This document shows positions 51,871 through 63,394 of a DNA stretch of 64,000 nucleotides, one piece after another; within the stretch, counting starts at the first letter, position 1; each line of letters opens with the position of its first letter. The notes beneath the pieces were generated by a model that ran no database searches, was not told where the DNA came from, and saw only the letters and a list, made by a program, of their open reading frames with translations. This DNA is from Delphinus delphis (Eukaryota > Chordata > Mammalia > Artiodactyla > Delphinidae). The DNA is taken from assembly GCF_949987515.2 (NCBI RefSeq), contig NC_082698.1, forward strand, positions 26,998,070 to 27,062,069. The letters run 5' to 3'. A program made the position numbers and the translations under genes.

Positions 51871-53225
51871 TCACTACAGTCATCTCCTGAGAAACACACA
51901 TTACATCTTGGGATATCCCCCATCCCTACCTGCCCCCCATCACCTGTCTGACTGTATCTTTCACTTACAACAACACACACACCACACACTATGGAGGCAT
52001 TCACTTGTGCTAGGGGGGGTGCTCGTGACACACACCTCAGCTGCCTGGGATCCTCCTGTGTGTGTGGCGGGGAAATAGGGGGAGGGAATGTGTATTTGAG
52101 CATGGGTGAGTATGTGTGATGAGTGTGCGAGTGTCTGAGCGAGCGTATGTATGTGTGTACATGCATGCACGGGCACCCAAGCTTTGGATTCCCCACTCTT
52201 AGCTTACTCCGTATCTTCTTAAAAATCTTGACAAGAATCATGTGGTTCTTGTTCAGGTTTCCTTTTCTTCCTCCCCCCACCTAAAGTCTGGCTCCTTTTA
52301 GAGAGAAATTTTCTCCTCAGTTTCCCTGTTTTTCTGCAGCCCAGGGAGCCTTCGGAAGGAAAGAGGGGTGGGGGGGTGGGTAAGATGAGGAAGTCTCACT
52401 TCAGGTCAGCTCTACTCCTATGGTCCTGGTCAATGTTCTCCCTGCTTCCACCTGCCCTCTACCACCACTTCCTGCCCTCATTCACATCTAGGAGAAAGCA
52501 GAACCCAAACACAACAGCCTCTGCCCTCTGACGACTAGAAAGCCCGGGGTTCCCAGAGGCCCCCAGGCTTGCTGATCGCCCGCACTGCTTGGGGCCACCT
52601 CTCTGTCTCCACTCATGAATCCTGGCCTCTGTGGCTCTGTGCTCTTCCTGGTCCCCTTCTTGCCTCTAACCTGGTGTCTTTGCTTGACTATCACCATCCG
52701 GCTAGCCAGCTCCCAACCACCGTCCCTGGCTCCCTTTCCTCACCTGTGGCAGGGGTCCCGCACGGCCCTGCCCTTGGACGGCTTTTCTTTAGGGAACCTC
52801 AGAGAACCTCCGAGTCATGGAGACTCAGCCATTTTCCCAAGGTGGAGCCCTCTCCTGGGCAAACTTAGTCACTGCAGCAGCTTTCTGCCTCTGAGGGTGA
52901 CTTCAGCCAAGCTCTGGCCTCTCTCCTCTCCTCACTGACCTGCAGGACCCGGCTCCTGGGTCCTCTCCATGTCGCCCTGCCCCCAGTCATGCAGGCGTCC
53001 TTTGGCCGCTCCTGGACTTATCCTCTGTTTGATCCTTATGGTCACTGCCTCCCCCTTGCTGCTCCTCCACCACCACCCCAGGCCTGCCTCAGCCTCCTGC
53101 AGCTCTCCTTAGACAAGCCTCCCAATCACCCAGGTTCTGGAGGGTTCTGGGTCTGCCTCAGAGAGAGCCACTCACAATCAGCCTGTCCTCCTCACATGTA
53201 CCAGAATGCTTGATTTTCTTTTTTC
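51871..53225. other. Single-copy sequence, no gene recognised
   Basis: CA/TG-rich patches at about 51965-51990 and 52100-52170; otherwise ordinary GC-moderate sequence with Pro/Ser/Leu-rich frames lacking domains. Confidence 0.35.
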
Positions 53226-53227
53226 TT

Positions 53228-53800
53228 TTTTAAAAAAAACACTGATCCGATCATGTCACAGCTCTGTCAATGGCTCCCCACTCTTCTAGGATGAAGGCCC
53301 CAAATCTTCCTAAAGCCTGGTGGGCTCTGGCATAGCCTGGCCTCTGTTGACCTCCCATCCTCCTATTACGTTCTCTGCACGCCCTGAGACCCAGCCACAA
53401 CGACTTTCCTAAGGATCTTTCTACTCCTGGGACTCTCCAGGCCTCCTCTGCAAGCCACAGGGCTTCGGGCATGTTGCTTGCTCTGTCTGAAATGCTTTTC
53501 TCTTTTCTTTTCACCTATTCAACTCCTTCTCATCCTTCCAATATCAACTCAGATGTTACTTCCTCAGAACAGCCTTGCTTTGCCTTGCCTCCTAAACTAC
53601 ATGTGTTCATAGCATCAGGAACACCTGCTTGGTTGGACTAACTACTTTTATAATTTTACATTTATTTATGTGATTATTTCTTCAATGTCTGACTCACCCA
53701 CTAGAGCTCTGGAGAATAAAGAGTATGTTTTTGTGCATCACTGAATCCACAGGGCAGTATCTGGTACATGGGAGGTCTCTGATTTTTGGTGAAACTTCTC
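53228..53800 (+). mobile_element. L2 LINE 3' portion
   Basis: CTGATCCGATCATGTCACAGC, CAATGGCTCCCCACTCTTCTAGGATGAAGGCC, CTCTGTCTGAAATGC, CTATTCAACTCCTTCTCATCC, CAACTCAGATGTTACTTCCTCAG, GACTCACCCACTAGAGCTCTGGAG and GGTACATGGGAGGTCTCTG occur in L2 order through to near the 3' end. Confidence 0.85.
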
Positions 53801-53844
53801 TCTTTGTCCAGCCTGAGACTGCTGATTAATTCATTCATACCTCA

Positions 53845-54250
53845 AATAGTTATCAGATAGTACTTGCTTTGAGTCCTTTCATCATGTTACTTACCTTCTC
53901 AAGAACTTTCTGTGGTTCCCTATTACCTCACAAACTAAGTCTAAAGTCCTCTCTGGATTTTTCAGGCTTTGATAATCTAGCTTCCTCCACTCAATCCAAA
54001 TTTATTTTCTATCACTACTCTTTGCTTCCACCAAGCAAACTCAGTAGCCCATAAAAATTCCTTGTTTAGTCTCACCTTCATATCTTCATTCACACCATTC
54101 TCTCTGCTTGGAAGGACTCTCTTCTTTATCTTCACTTAAATCTTACTCATCCTTTAAGGCCAAGATCACATCCCAGTTCTTACACAAAGCCTTCCCTGAC
54201 CATTCCAGCACTCACTGAGCTCCCATGGCCTGTACTCTCCGTACACCCAG
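53845..54250 (+). mobile_element. L2/L3-like LINE 3' portion, second copy
   Basis: TTCTGTGGTTCCCTATTACCTCACAAACTAAGTCTAAAGTCC, AGGCTTTGATAATCTAGC, CATCCTTTAAGGCCAAGATCACATCCC and ACAAAGCCTTCCCTGACCATTCC repeat the same order of L2-type words, so this is a separate copy of L2 or a close relative. Confidence 0.7.
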
Positions 54251-54784
54251 AATATCAGAGACTGTCAACCTTGGAAGGACCACAGAGACCACAGGTTCAA
54301 CCAAAGTCTGATCAACCTCTAAAATCATATTTTCCAAGCTTCAGCATTCAAGTACCAGCTTCATAATTCATGCCATATCCATATACCACCAATAATGTTA
54401 CTTATTTGATATTTTTCTTCAACTCAACTTCCTATTTTTTACTTGAGTATGTTTATTATTTAAAAAAAGAACAAACCCTACAGCACTACAGTAACTGGAA
54501 AACCAACCATCAGTTGCCAAAAATAGAAAGTCATTATAAAAAAGTAAAATAAAAAAACCAATGAAATTCCATTCTAGCTGGATACCACTGCCTGCCAGAA
54601 CTCTTGAGCCTAAGGTCTCCTCTCTCTTTGTTAAAAAAGGAGAGAAGAGAAACATGTGTCACAGAGGTGTTGAAGATACACAAGCACCAAACTGAGACTT
54701 TCTCTTTGATAAAACTGGACAAATCAAATAACCCAAATGGCCGTCAATGGAAAAGTAATATCTTTGTGTGTGTGTTGGGCGCAG

Positions 54785-55660
54785 GGGGGGAAAAATACAC
54801 AAAACATAAAACTTTACCATTTTAGGACTTCCCTGGTGGTGCAGTGGTTAAGAATCTGCCTGCCAATGCAGGGGACATGGGTTTGAGCCCTTCCCTAGGA
54901 AGATCCCACATGCCGCGGAGCAACTAAGCCCCTGCGCCACAACTACTGAGCCTGTGCTCTAGAGCCCGCGAGCTGCAACTCCTGAGCCCACGTGCCACAA
55001 CTACTGAAGCCCACACACCTAGCACTCTGCAAAAAGAGAAGCCACTGCAATGAGAAGCCCACGCATCACGACAAAGAATAGCCCCTGCTCCCCTCAACTA
55101 GAGAAAGCCCACACGCAGCAACGAAGACCTAACACAGCCAAAATATATATATATTAAAAAATTAATTAAATTTTAAAACATTACCATTTTAACCATTTTT
55201 AAGTGTATAGTTCAGTCCAGTGGTGTTACATTCACATTATTGTGCAATCATCGCTGCCATTGTCTTCCAAATTATTTTTATCTTCTCAAACTGAAATTCT
55301 GTACCCATTAAACACTAACTCCCTATTCCCTTCCTTGCCCCAGCGATTTGACGACCATTCTACTTTCTGTCTCCATGAAGTTGGCTACTCTAGGTGCCCC
55401 ATGTAAGTATAATCATACAGTATTTGTCATTTTGTGCCTGGCTTATTTCACTTGGCATCATTTTTTCAAAGTTCATGCATGTCATAGTATGTGTCAGAAT
55501 TTCCTTCCCTTTAAAAGCTGAATAATACTCCGTTGTATGTATATACCACATTGTGTTTATTCACCTGTCGATGGACAGTTCTTAGCAGCGTTATTCACAA
55601 GACCCAAAGGGTTGCTTCCAACTTGGGCCCTCGGGAAAAATGCTGCTAAGAATATGGGTG
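54785..55660 (-). mobile_element. L1 LINE 3' region, antisense, split by a SINE
   Basis: CACAAAACATAAAACTTTACC is interrupted at 54824 and resumes at 55176 with ACCATTTTAACCATTTTTAAGTGTATAGTTCAGTCC. It continues with CATTATTGTGCAATCATCGC, ACTGAAATTCTGTACCCATTAAACACTAACTCCC, ATAATCATACAGTATTTGTC and GCTGAATAATACTCCGTTGTATGTATATACCAC, the complement of old L1 3' sequence. Confidence 0.9.
54825..55175 (+). mobile_element. CHR SINE, long subtype, inserted in L1
   Basis: Head GGACTTCCCTGGTGGTGCAGTGG, two CCACAACTACTGA-type units, GAGAAGCCACTGCAATGAGAAGCCC, AACACAGCC, then an ATATATATATATT/AAATTAATT tail. TSD AAACTTTACCATTTTA at 54809-54824 and AAACATTACCATTTTA at 55176-55191, one mismatch; the target is the L1 sequence itself. 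Confidence 0.95.
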
Positions 55661-55717
55661 TAAGGAAAGTGATATCTTTTACAACAGTCTGTGGTATCCT
55701 CACACAGTGGAATATTA

Positions 55718-55841
55718 TTATTTTATTTTTTATTTTCTTGGCCGTGCTGTGTGGCTTGTGGGATCTTAGTTCCCCGGGATCGAACCCGGGCCCACGGCAG
55801 TGAAAGTGCCGATTCTTAACCCCTGGACCGCCAGGGAATTC
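55718..55841 (-). mobile_element. tRNA-derived SINE, short copy, inserted in L1
   Basis: T-rich tail, GGCCGTGCTGTGTGGCTTGTGGG, GGGATCGAACCCGGGC (B box complement), GGACCGCCAGGGAATTCCC head. TSD CCTCACACAGTGGAATATTA at 55698-55717 and CCTCACATGTGGAATATTA at 55842-55860, with a small length difference. Confidence 0.93.
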
Positions 55842-55885
55842 CCTCACATGTGGAATATTATACTGTAGTCAAAACTAAGGAACTT

Positions 55886-56089
55886 GGGCTTCCCTGGTGG
55901 CGCAGTGGTTGAGAGTCTGTCTGCCAATGCAGGGGACACGGGTTCGTGTCCCGGTCCGGGAAGATCCCACATGCCCCGGAGCGGCTGGGCCCATGAGCCA
56001 TGGCTACTGAGCCTGCGCGTCCGGAGCCTGTGCTCCGCAACGGGAGAGGCCACAACAGTGAGAGGCCCACATACCACAAAAAAAAAACA
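55886..56089 (+). mobile_element. CHR SINE, short subtype, with TSD
   Basis: Full short-subtype element: GGGCTTCCCTGGTGGCGCAGTGG, GGGTTCGTGTCCCGG, GAGCCATGGCTACTGAGCC, GGAGCCTGTGCTCCGC, A-tail. Perfect 9 bp TSD AAGGAACTT at 55877-55885 and 56090-56098. Confidence 0.96.
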
Positions 56090-56470
56090 AAGGAACTTAA
56101 GTGACATGAAACAATATGGATGACTCAATATAATATGTGAAACAGTCCAAGAAAATTATATACAGCCTGATACCATTTTTAAATAAAATTAAAAAGTTAA
56201 AATTTTAAATATACTTTTTAGGAATACATTTAGTTGCAAATATATTAAACTATATGAACTATATTAAAAGGAAAGCAAGAGAATCATGAATATGGGATTT
56301 AGGATGTTAACTGCCTCAATCAGAAGCATGGAAGGGAACACAGGGACCATTTGGTTAGTTGTTAATATTGTCAAGGTCTGAGATTTTGTTTTCGGTGATA
56401 AATTCATGGGGTGCTTATAGTATTATTTAAAAGCGACTAATTTAAAAAACTAACTAAATATATATATAAA

Positions 56471-58010
56471 GTGGTCCATACAAGGACCAAGATGAGATTG
56501 TGTCATGAACAGAGGAATATGATTAATCCAGTTCTGTGAACCCAATGGAAAAAAGAAAAGAAGTGGACAAGAAAATAACTTTCTCACTATGGGATTCAGT
56601 GTGATTTAATGTCTTGTCAACGTACCATCAAAAATCATCTGGCATTCTGCCAGAGGTCCAATTTCTACACTTGGGGAAACAGCTCTAAAATATCTCTGTC
56701 ATGAGGCTGCCTGCTTCCTCCGCCATTTTGCTTACCTCCCACATGAGGGAACTTCATGGACTTCTGGAGATACTTACCTGGACAGATCCTTTTGTCAGGA
56801 AATATTCCCTGGCATGGAGAGAATTCAGCCTCCCTGCAATCCTGCCCACTGTCTTGTTCTTGCCTTGGTGCCTGGCACAGGCTTGGGCACATAGGAACCC
56901 AGAGTTTTCATATCAGTTGCTTCATGCTTAAGCCTCCAGCCTTGGAGAAGGAGCCAAGCCAATGTTTCCAACTGTAAGACAAAAGAATCCCAAACCTTTC
57001 TGAAAGAGAGCCTTTTTGCTCAATATAATCCATTTTGGGGGAAGAAAACAGCATTCTTAATAAAAACACTTAAGCAATTTGCTGATAAACTTTTAAGTGG
57101 ATTCAATCTTCTTCTCAGTTTTCCATCTACCTCTGCAGCTGTGAGAGTGGGATGCATTTTATCCAGACATTATTTTTGTATGTCCAGTTTAACAATGATT
57201 CTAACCACTCTTCTTCCTCTAGATGTGTCCACCAAGAGGTAATCCTTGAATTGGCCTCTTAGAGGGCTCTTCACTTGCAGCAAGACTGAAGTAAAACTTT
57301 GACACATGCTCGTAAATAAATGGTCTAAAAAGTCTTTTTTAATGTGTTGGGGTTTTTTTCTTTAACACAACTGAATACTTGAAGGAAGGTGGGCTAGAAT
57401 TTCTTAGCCATATTTTTACTAATCCCCCGGGCTTGGATTAACTGAGACTCCTCGGTCCAAAACCCCTTGACCAGATTCTGTGGGGCCCCCTCCCAGATTT
57501 AACCAGCCATTCTCTTCCCCTGACAGAGTCCATGGCCTTGGGAGTCCAGGGGCAGGAGGGATCTGAAGCAAGGGAAAGGGGTGAATATAGGCCTGAATGT
57601 ATCTCCATAAATCCGGGTTCTCACTGAACCTCAGAACTAGGGATGAGGCCGCCTTCACCCTTCTCCTGTATCTGAAAGCCAGAACCAGTCACTGGGGTAG
57701 GGGATGGAGACCCTTGGGCAGAGGCTGAAAAGGAGTTATGAATACTGGTGCCTCAGGTAGCTGCTTGGCAGACTTGGTCCCTAAAACCTGGCCCCTGTCC
57801 AGCTCGGAAATGAGCCCCCCGCCTCCCATTGGACACGGGATTGTCTCCGGGCACAGCTGACTCACAGCTGCTGGGCCTCGGCCCCTCCCCCATGGGCTGC
57901 CCTAAAGGAAGCCGGCCCAGGATCACCAAAGCAGACCTGGGGAGTAGGCAGAGGGCCTGGGGTCTGTGAAAGTTCTGGGTATGACTTTGGGGTGCCAGCT
58001 TGACTCCAGA
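56471..58010. other. Single-copy sequence, no gene recognised
   Basis: No repeat called. A GC-moderate part at about 57760-57960 has CAGCTGACTCACAGCTGCTGGGCC, two E-boxes (CAGCTG) around an AP-1-like TGACTCA, which may be regulatory. Confidence 0.35.
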
Positions 58011-58011
58011 G

Positions 58012-58300
58012 TCGTCATCTTAATCTTTTTCATAACTTCTAAGTTATAAATGTATATGTTGATGGTAGAAATTTGGGAACTATAGAGAAATATAAAGAAA
58101 ATAAAATCACACATATTCCTACCATCTAGAAGCCATCACTGTCTATACTTTTACTGGTTTTATTCTAGTCTTTTGTTTAACCTATAAATTCATTTTTGCT
58201 TCATGAATGAGATCATTCTATACCTAATGCTTTGTATCCTATTTTTTTTGCTTATCATCATCTCCAGAGGATGTTCTTTGTGTGATTACAAGTTCCTTGA
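58012..58300 (-). mobile_element. Possible ancient L1/HAL1-like fragment
   Basis: GAAAATAAAATCACACATATTCCTACCATCTAGAAGCCATCACTGTC, followed by GATCATTCTATACCTAATGCTTTGTATCC, resembles an antisense ancient L1 3' region as recalled. Diverged. Confidence 0.5.
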
Positions 58301-59319
58301 AAATCTGAGTTTTAGTGGGTATAAGTTAGCATAAAGTCCACAAGCTCCCCTCTCCCCCAAATACAATCCCCCCCTCCATCCCCCAGTTTTCAAGAGGTCC
58401 TAATACATGGTCTGTGGAGCTGTAACTGTGGTAACTTTTCCAGTCAGGGGCTTGGGACCTCTCAGAGGGCAAGAGGAGACTAGGCTGAGCCACGGGGACT
58501 CCCAGACCCATTCTGGGGGCAGATCCCTTCAGCTCTGGACCCTGCCGTACCCCCCCCCCTTAGGCACAGAGAAACTGGAGAGGAAATTTTGCTTTCCTAG
58601 GGTGGGCTGTCCCCACCCTAGTCATGCATGAAGTCAGTATTCTGTCTCCCCTCACCTCCCATGTTCCTTAGAAATGGGTGTCCACGGTTTCTGAGGCTGC
58701 AGGCAGCTCCTGGCCACTCTGAGCAGCCTCAGCCATCCCAAAGCACCTCCCCAGCTCCCCTTGGTTCAGGCGGCCCTGGGCTTGGGCTCCCTTTTCCTGA
58801 GAACAACCGGCGGCGGGGTCAGAAGACAAAAGAGGACCTGGAGCCAACATTTGACGTTTGGAGTTACCTGCCCCCCACACCTCCCTACCTGGAAAGTGTC
58901 CGGGAGCCTCAGAATGACACCAGGGAGCACAAGGATGGGTAAGGCCCTGGGAGAAAGGGGCCCGCTCTTGGTGCCTGAACTTGATCCAGCAGAGACAAGG
59001 GGTCCCTGCCCTTCCCCTCCTCCTCAGCGACGACTCCTCTCCCAGGCCCTCCTCCCAGCCTCCCAGGTCCCCATCCTGATTGCATCCGCACCAGCCCAAA
59101 GTCTCTCCCAGGATCATCTCCATGTTTTAGAGCCTTGGCACACTCGGCAGTGATGAACCAATGAGAACTTTCCCACCCCATGAGGAAATCGCTAAGCCCA
59201 AACTCTAGAGGCAGGTCCAGTGACAGATACCCAGCCTCATGTTTAATCTAACCTGGCTCAGGGAAATAACGAGGCTTTGAAAGTTGTCCCCAGTCTTCTC
59301 CCACGGCCCAGTGCAGTAA
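58301..59319. other. Single-copy sequence, no gene recognised
   Basis: Antisense and sense frames of up to 151 codons overlap at 58668-59153 without any domain. No repeat recognised. Confidence 0.35.
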
Positions 59320-59475
59320 CAATTCTATCAATAGCTCACTTTGTACAGTACTTTAAACAGTGCACGTTCAAATACATCTTCTCATTTGATCTGCTTACAC
59401 TGCTATCAGGTAAGTAGGACTGGTCTTATTTTCCTCCTTTACAGATGAAAAAACTGAGGCCTGAGGTCAGACTGT
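59320..59475 (-). mobile_element. MIR SINE, antisense
   Basis: AGCTCACTTTGTACAGTACTTTAAACAGTGC, CTTCTCATTTGATCTGC and CTCCTTTACAGATGAAAAAACTGAGGCC. Confidence 0.75.
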
Positions 59476-59589
59476 TGGGAATATCACAACTTAGGCCCTC
59501 TGATCTGTGGAGCCCCCCCACCCCCCAGCCTCTTTCTTGGATACTCAGCTCCCCGGGACACTGAGAGATCAAGTTCCTCTGTTTTGGCT

Positions 59590-59830
59590 TTCCATGCTTG
59601 CAGATTTCAGACGGAGGCAGCCTCTGGCTCTTTCAAACCTAAATGCTGCCGGGTCTTCACTCAGAAACAATTTCTCTGTCCCGGCATTTGTTTTTCTCAG
59701 TACATTCCCCTCAGTCGATTGTTGTTGGGAGGAAGGAGGGAGGAGCTCCTCATTTTGAAACCTCTCCTAATTGATTTCTCTCTGATGAGGTGCCGTAATC
59801 CTTTCTGGCTGCCCTTACTGCTTCTCCAGT
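59590..59830. promoter_or_regulatory. Candidate conserved noncoding element
   Basis: CTCAGAAACAATTTCTCTGTCCCGGCATTTGTTTTTCTCAG, AGTCGATTGTTGTTGGG (SOX-like), CTCCTAATTGATTTCTC (homeodomain) and GGTGCCGTAATCC (OTX-type). Repeat-free with retained CpGs. Confidence 0.42.
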
Positions 59831-60524
59831 TTCTTGAAACAGCCTCTCCGTACCCGTTCTCCTGGCCTCCCACATATTCCCTGGGCTCGAAATACCTCTC
59901 TCGATTTTTTTCTTGGCAGCCATCATCCATGACATGCTTATGACTCACACGTCCATCAGGAGAGCCTGCCTCCCGGAGCATGTACACAGGTGCACACAGG
60001 TGCACACACACACACTGGGGGGGTGTTCACCACATTCTGCTTCACCCACTCTGTTCAAGTCAGACTATGGTGGGGCAGCAGCTTCAAGGATGGATCTAAA
60101 GAATTCCGCCTGACGTGAGGCCTTTCTTGCCCAATCTATCAATGGCTTGTTGGGGGTTGAGGAAAGGTGTGAGGCCTGCTGTTTGCTCTTTGCTCAGCTT
60201 TGAGGCAGCTGGGGGAGACAGGCTTACCTGGGTGAACCTGACCCTGTGGCTAGGGAAGACACAGTCTCCTAGACTGTGGGCTACCTCTTCCTTCAAGACC
60301 CCCAGCCCCTTCACCAACCCGCTGACCAGGAGGAGAGCCACAGAGGCCAGGTGGGCTGAAGCAGATGCTTCGGGCCCCAGACCCCCGGAGCCGGGCTGGA
60401 CCAGAACTCAAGCCTCTCACCCGAGCATTCTTGTCCCCCTTTTCATCCAGCCAGCTCTGAGGGAGGGAAGGAGATTGGCTGGGTGCAATGCAGTGTTTCT
60501 GGGGACTGGGGGTGGGGCTCAGGG

Positions 60525-60770
60525 GAGTCCATTCAAATTGACAAAAATAGAACATCAGCCTCATATCATTTTTCTCAAAACAAGATTTATTGAAGTTCTG
60601 TCGGTGAAAATCGCTGCTGTGTGGAACGCTTAACTTATAGATTAGATTACTCAGTCGTGCCTTACTACATTTTTCATTAGAAAAATATTGGCTGGGAGAG
60701 TTTGACCTCATAATCTCTGCATTTTAAACAATAACCAGAGGAAAACCAAATAGAAGGCACAAGTTAACGG
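60525..60770. promoter_or_regulatory. Strong candidate conserved noncoding element
   Basis: Seen: AATTGACAAAAATAGAACATCAGCC, CAAGATTTATTGAAGTTCTGTCGG, GAACGCTTAACTTATAGATTAGATTACTCAG (two GATTA cores), TTTTTCATTAGAAAAATATTGG and TTTTAAACAATAACC (SOX-like). About 245 bp with no repeat signature and sharp GC-rich flanks on both sides. Inference: developmental enhancer; target gene not in view. Confidence 0.5.
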
Positions 60771-61415
60771 GTTTCTCCCCCCCAGCATTTCCCCTGGGAG
60801 AGATTGGAGCGAGAGCCGGGAAGGGAACAGGAGCGGAATCTGCTGCGTGAGCAATTCCCCGTCTCCAGCCCACTCCCCAGAGGCCGCGGGAGGCGGCTGG
60901 GGGCGGCAGACGGAAGCTGAGCTGAGTCCTCGGGGCTTAGGCCCTGGCACATCCCTGCTCAGGTGGCCGGAGCTCTGCAGGGCCCCAGCCCAAGGAAGAG
61001 CTGTCGGTTAGCATATATCCATCCCAAAGACAAGACCTGAGTCCAGAATCCCAGGGCCATGGTGGGGCTCCATTTGGGCTGCTGGGGTGGAGGGGAGAGG
61101 GCATGACTACCTCTCCATCTCCCACCCAGTGGGGGTCCCTCCTAGAGGGTTTTATGGAGGAGGGAGTGATTCCGAGGCTAGGCCAGCTGGGACAGTCTAA
61201 GCTGACGTCAGGCATTCTGCTTGTTCCTCTGGACCCAGGAGCAGAGGCTCCTGGGGAATCCTAGGCCTGAAGCCCTTGAGCTGAGGGCGAGCGTGGGGTG
61301 CTGGCCAGCTTGAGAGAAGGGGGACGCCCAGCTCCAAACAGATCCTTGGCCGCTTTACGAGAGCTGATCGGATTCCCTGGAGGACGGCACCCCCAGCCCT
61401 GTCTCTGTCTCGGTT
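60771..61415. other. Single-copy GC-moderate sequence
   Basis: No gene or repeat recognised. A CRE-like TGACGTCA at 61204-61211 sits in AAGCTGACGTCAGGC, an exact palindromic CREB/ATF consensus. Confidence 0.45.
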
Positions 61416-61419
61416 TCTA

Positions 61420-61640
61420 CTTTCTGAGGCTTTGGTGATTTCTAAGTTCTGACACAGTCATTAGTTACAAAGAGCAATTATTTTTTTTTGTCATTAAGTC
61501 ATTTTTTAAATGGCTCCGGGCGACATCACAGAACAAAGAAACAAAATATCCATGAAAAGACTTAATCACAAATTACTAATTATTTCACCCCCTTCTCCCT
61601 CCCAAAATCGTGAAATCTGAGCCCCATGAAAAGGGAGAAG
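61420..61640. promoter_or_regulatory. Strong candidate conserved noncoding element
   Basis: Seen: GACACAGTCATTAGTTACAAAGAGC (SOX-like ACAAAG), CAATTATTTTTTTTTGTCATTAAGTC, ACAGAACAAAGAAACAAAATATCC, GACTTAATCACAAATTACTAATTATTTC. Repeated TTAAGTC/GACTTAA words are inverted with respect to each other about 60 bp apart. No repeat signature. Inference: enhancer. Confidence 0.5.
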
Positions 61641-63390
61641 GTCTCCCCAGCCATGAGCTCGCCATGGCTCTTAGGCACCTAATCCATCATGGGGGGAGGG
61701 GTGTTTCCTGCCCCTCTCTGAGCCCCAGGGGAGGGGGTGGCAGGAGTCCTCCATCCCCAACCTTTGAAGTTACCTTCTGCCCATAGATACAGCCCCTCAG
61801 TGGTAGGGGGATTTGAAAATGAGTGGGGGGCCCCATCCAGAGCCCCTTACCTTGGGCCCCTCCTCCCAGGCCAGCAGTCTCCCCAGCTGGCATTCCACTC
61901 TGGGCCCTTTGAAGCCTCCTGGGCCACAGCAGAGAAGCCGCCCCCCTGCCGTGGGGCTCCTAGAGTCTCCAGCTGGAAAACAAACCAGAGGAGGAAGTAA
62001 TCCTGGAGGGGAAGCCCCTGAGTCCCCAGACGTGAGGAAATAAAATGTATTTGACACCAAGATGTATGGGAGGAGGGGGAAGTCCAGAGTATGGGCCCCT
62101 CCATCCAGCCAGGCCTTCTCCTAGAGCTGACTGTGGTCTCCTTATCTGACCCTTGGTGAGTGAGAAGGTAGCTGCACAGAGGAAGCAGCAGTCATGGAAG
62201 CCCTGTCTAAGGCCAAGAACAAAGGTAGGTCTGCCAGCGAGGTGGGTTCTGAAGCAGAGCAGGCGTCTAGGAACTTCCCACACCAGCCCCGTCTCTCTGC
62301 CCAACATGTCCAGTTCCCAGTGAGCAGCCTACGCTGAGCTTCAGCCATCAGTTCAATAGTCACAAAGGGAAGATCCTGGGAAGGATGGCATTGCAGGGCC
62401 AGAGACAGGGCCACTGAGAAAGACAGGTATGTGTCCAGGGTAGGGGGCAGCTGTGGAGTCCCCAACCTCAAAACCCAAATATCCTCCCAGGCTCTCCTCA
62501 CAGCTCAACTCTGAACCTGACTCCAGCCTAAACTCAACCCCAGCGTTCATCCGTGTAACACCATGCTCATCAAAACCTTACTACATGCCAAGCAACAGGA
62601 CTACATCAGTTGCCAGGAGAGACCTAGATCCTACCTTCCTGGAGACCTAGTTTACTCTTCTTGAGTATCTTTTTACTGAGAAGACTTGGATAAAAGGGAA
62701 AGTCAAAGCCATGCCCAGTGTCCCATCCTAGCCTTTGCTCACTCCTTGGTTGTTTGGACGGTGGTCCTTGGTGGTTCTCTGACTCCCCATTCAGACCACT
62801 CCCTTAAACACAGGTCTTGTGTATCTCCTGTGTCTACCTCCCTGCCAGCCCTGCACCTGATAGAGGTGGAAATGGCCATAGGTGAAAGGAAAGAAGGAAG
62901 ACGAGCAGGCTTTGAATAAACAGAACCACCTGAACAAATGTTTGCAACCATTGTTCCTATGTCGTATGACCAGTGAAGACCTTGAGTATAAATATGCAAA
63001 TTATTGGAATCACAGTCACCGTCCCAGGCAAGAGAGCTTAGAATTCAAATAATCATTGTCAGCCACACAGAGTATGCCCTCTCCCTCTTTCTCATTCTTG
63101 TCAAACTGTCCTCTTTCTTCCCTCTCTTAAAACCTTTCTGACCAAGGAATGTCTGGCAATATGCTGGGACTTGGGCTGCCTTTATTAAAAGCATTTCTTT
63201 AAAAGGAGCAGGTTTTTCTTGGAAGTTATCTGCTCCACTCTCCTGCTGCCCAAGGCTCTAGTTCAGTGGTACTAGCCACTCCTCAGACCTGTAGAATGTG
63301 TGAACCTGGGAGTATGACCCTACTATGGGTGTAGCAGAGACTGCTGGTGGTCCTCCAATATCCACTCTCCACTTAAAAAATAATAAAACC
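61641..63390. other. Single-copy sequence, no gene recognised
   Basis: Overlapping Pro/Gly/Ser-rich frames up to 119 codons on both strands at 61690-62500 have no domains. No repeat called. Confidence 0.35.
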
Positions 63391-63394
63391 CTCA

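Larger units (their letters stand above)
55680..56470 (+). mobile_element. L1 LINE 3' region, sense, split by two SINEs
   Basis: CTGTGGTATCCTCACACAGTGGAATATTA resumes after the first SINE with TACTGTAGTCAAAACTAAGG and after the second with AACAATATGGATGACTC. Then come GCCTGATACCATTTTTAAATAAAATT, CTTTTTAGGAATACATTTAG, GGAAAGCAAGAGAATCATGAATATGGG and ATAAATTCATGGGGTGCTTATAGTATTATTTAAAAG. It sits back to back with the antisense L1 ending at 55660. Confidence 0.8.

Noticed and set aside
60115..60633. 172-codon plus-strand and 153-codon minus-strand frames
   Set aside because: They overlap each other, have no recognisable domain, and run into an AT-rich candidate regulatory element.
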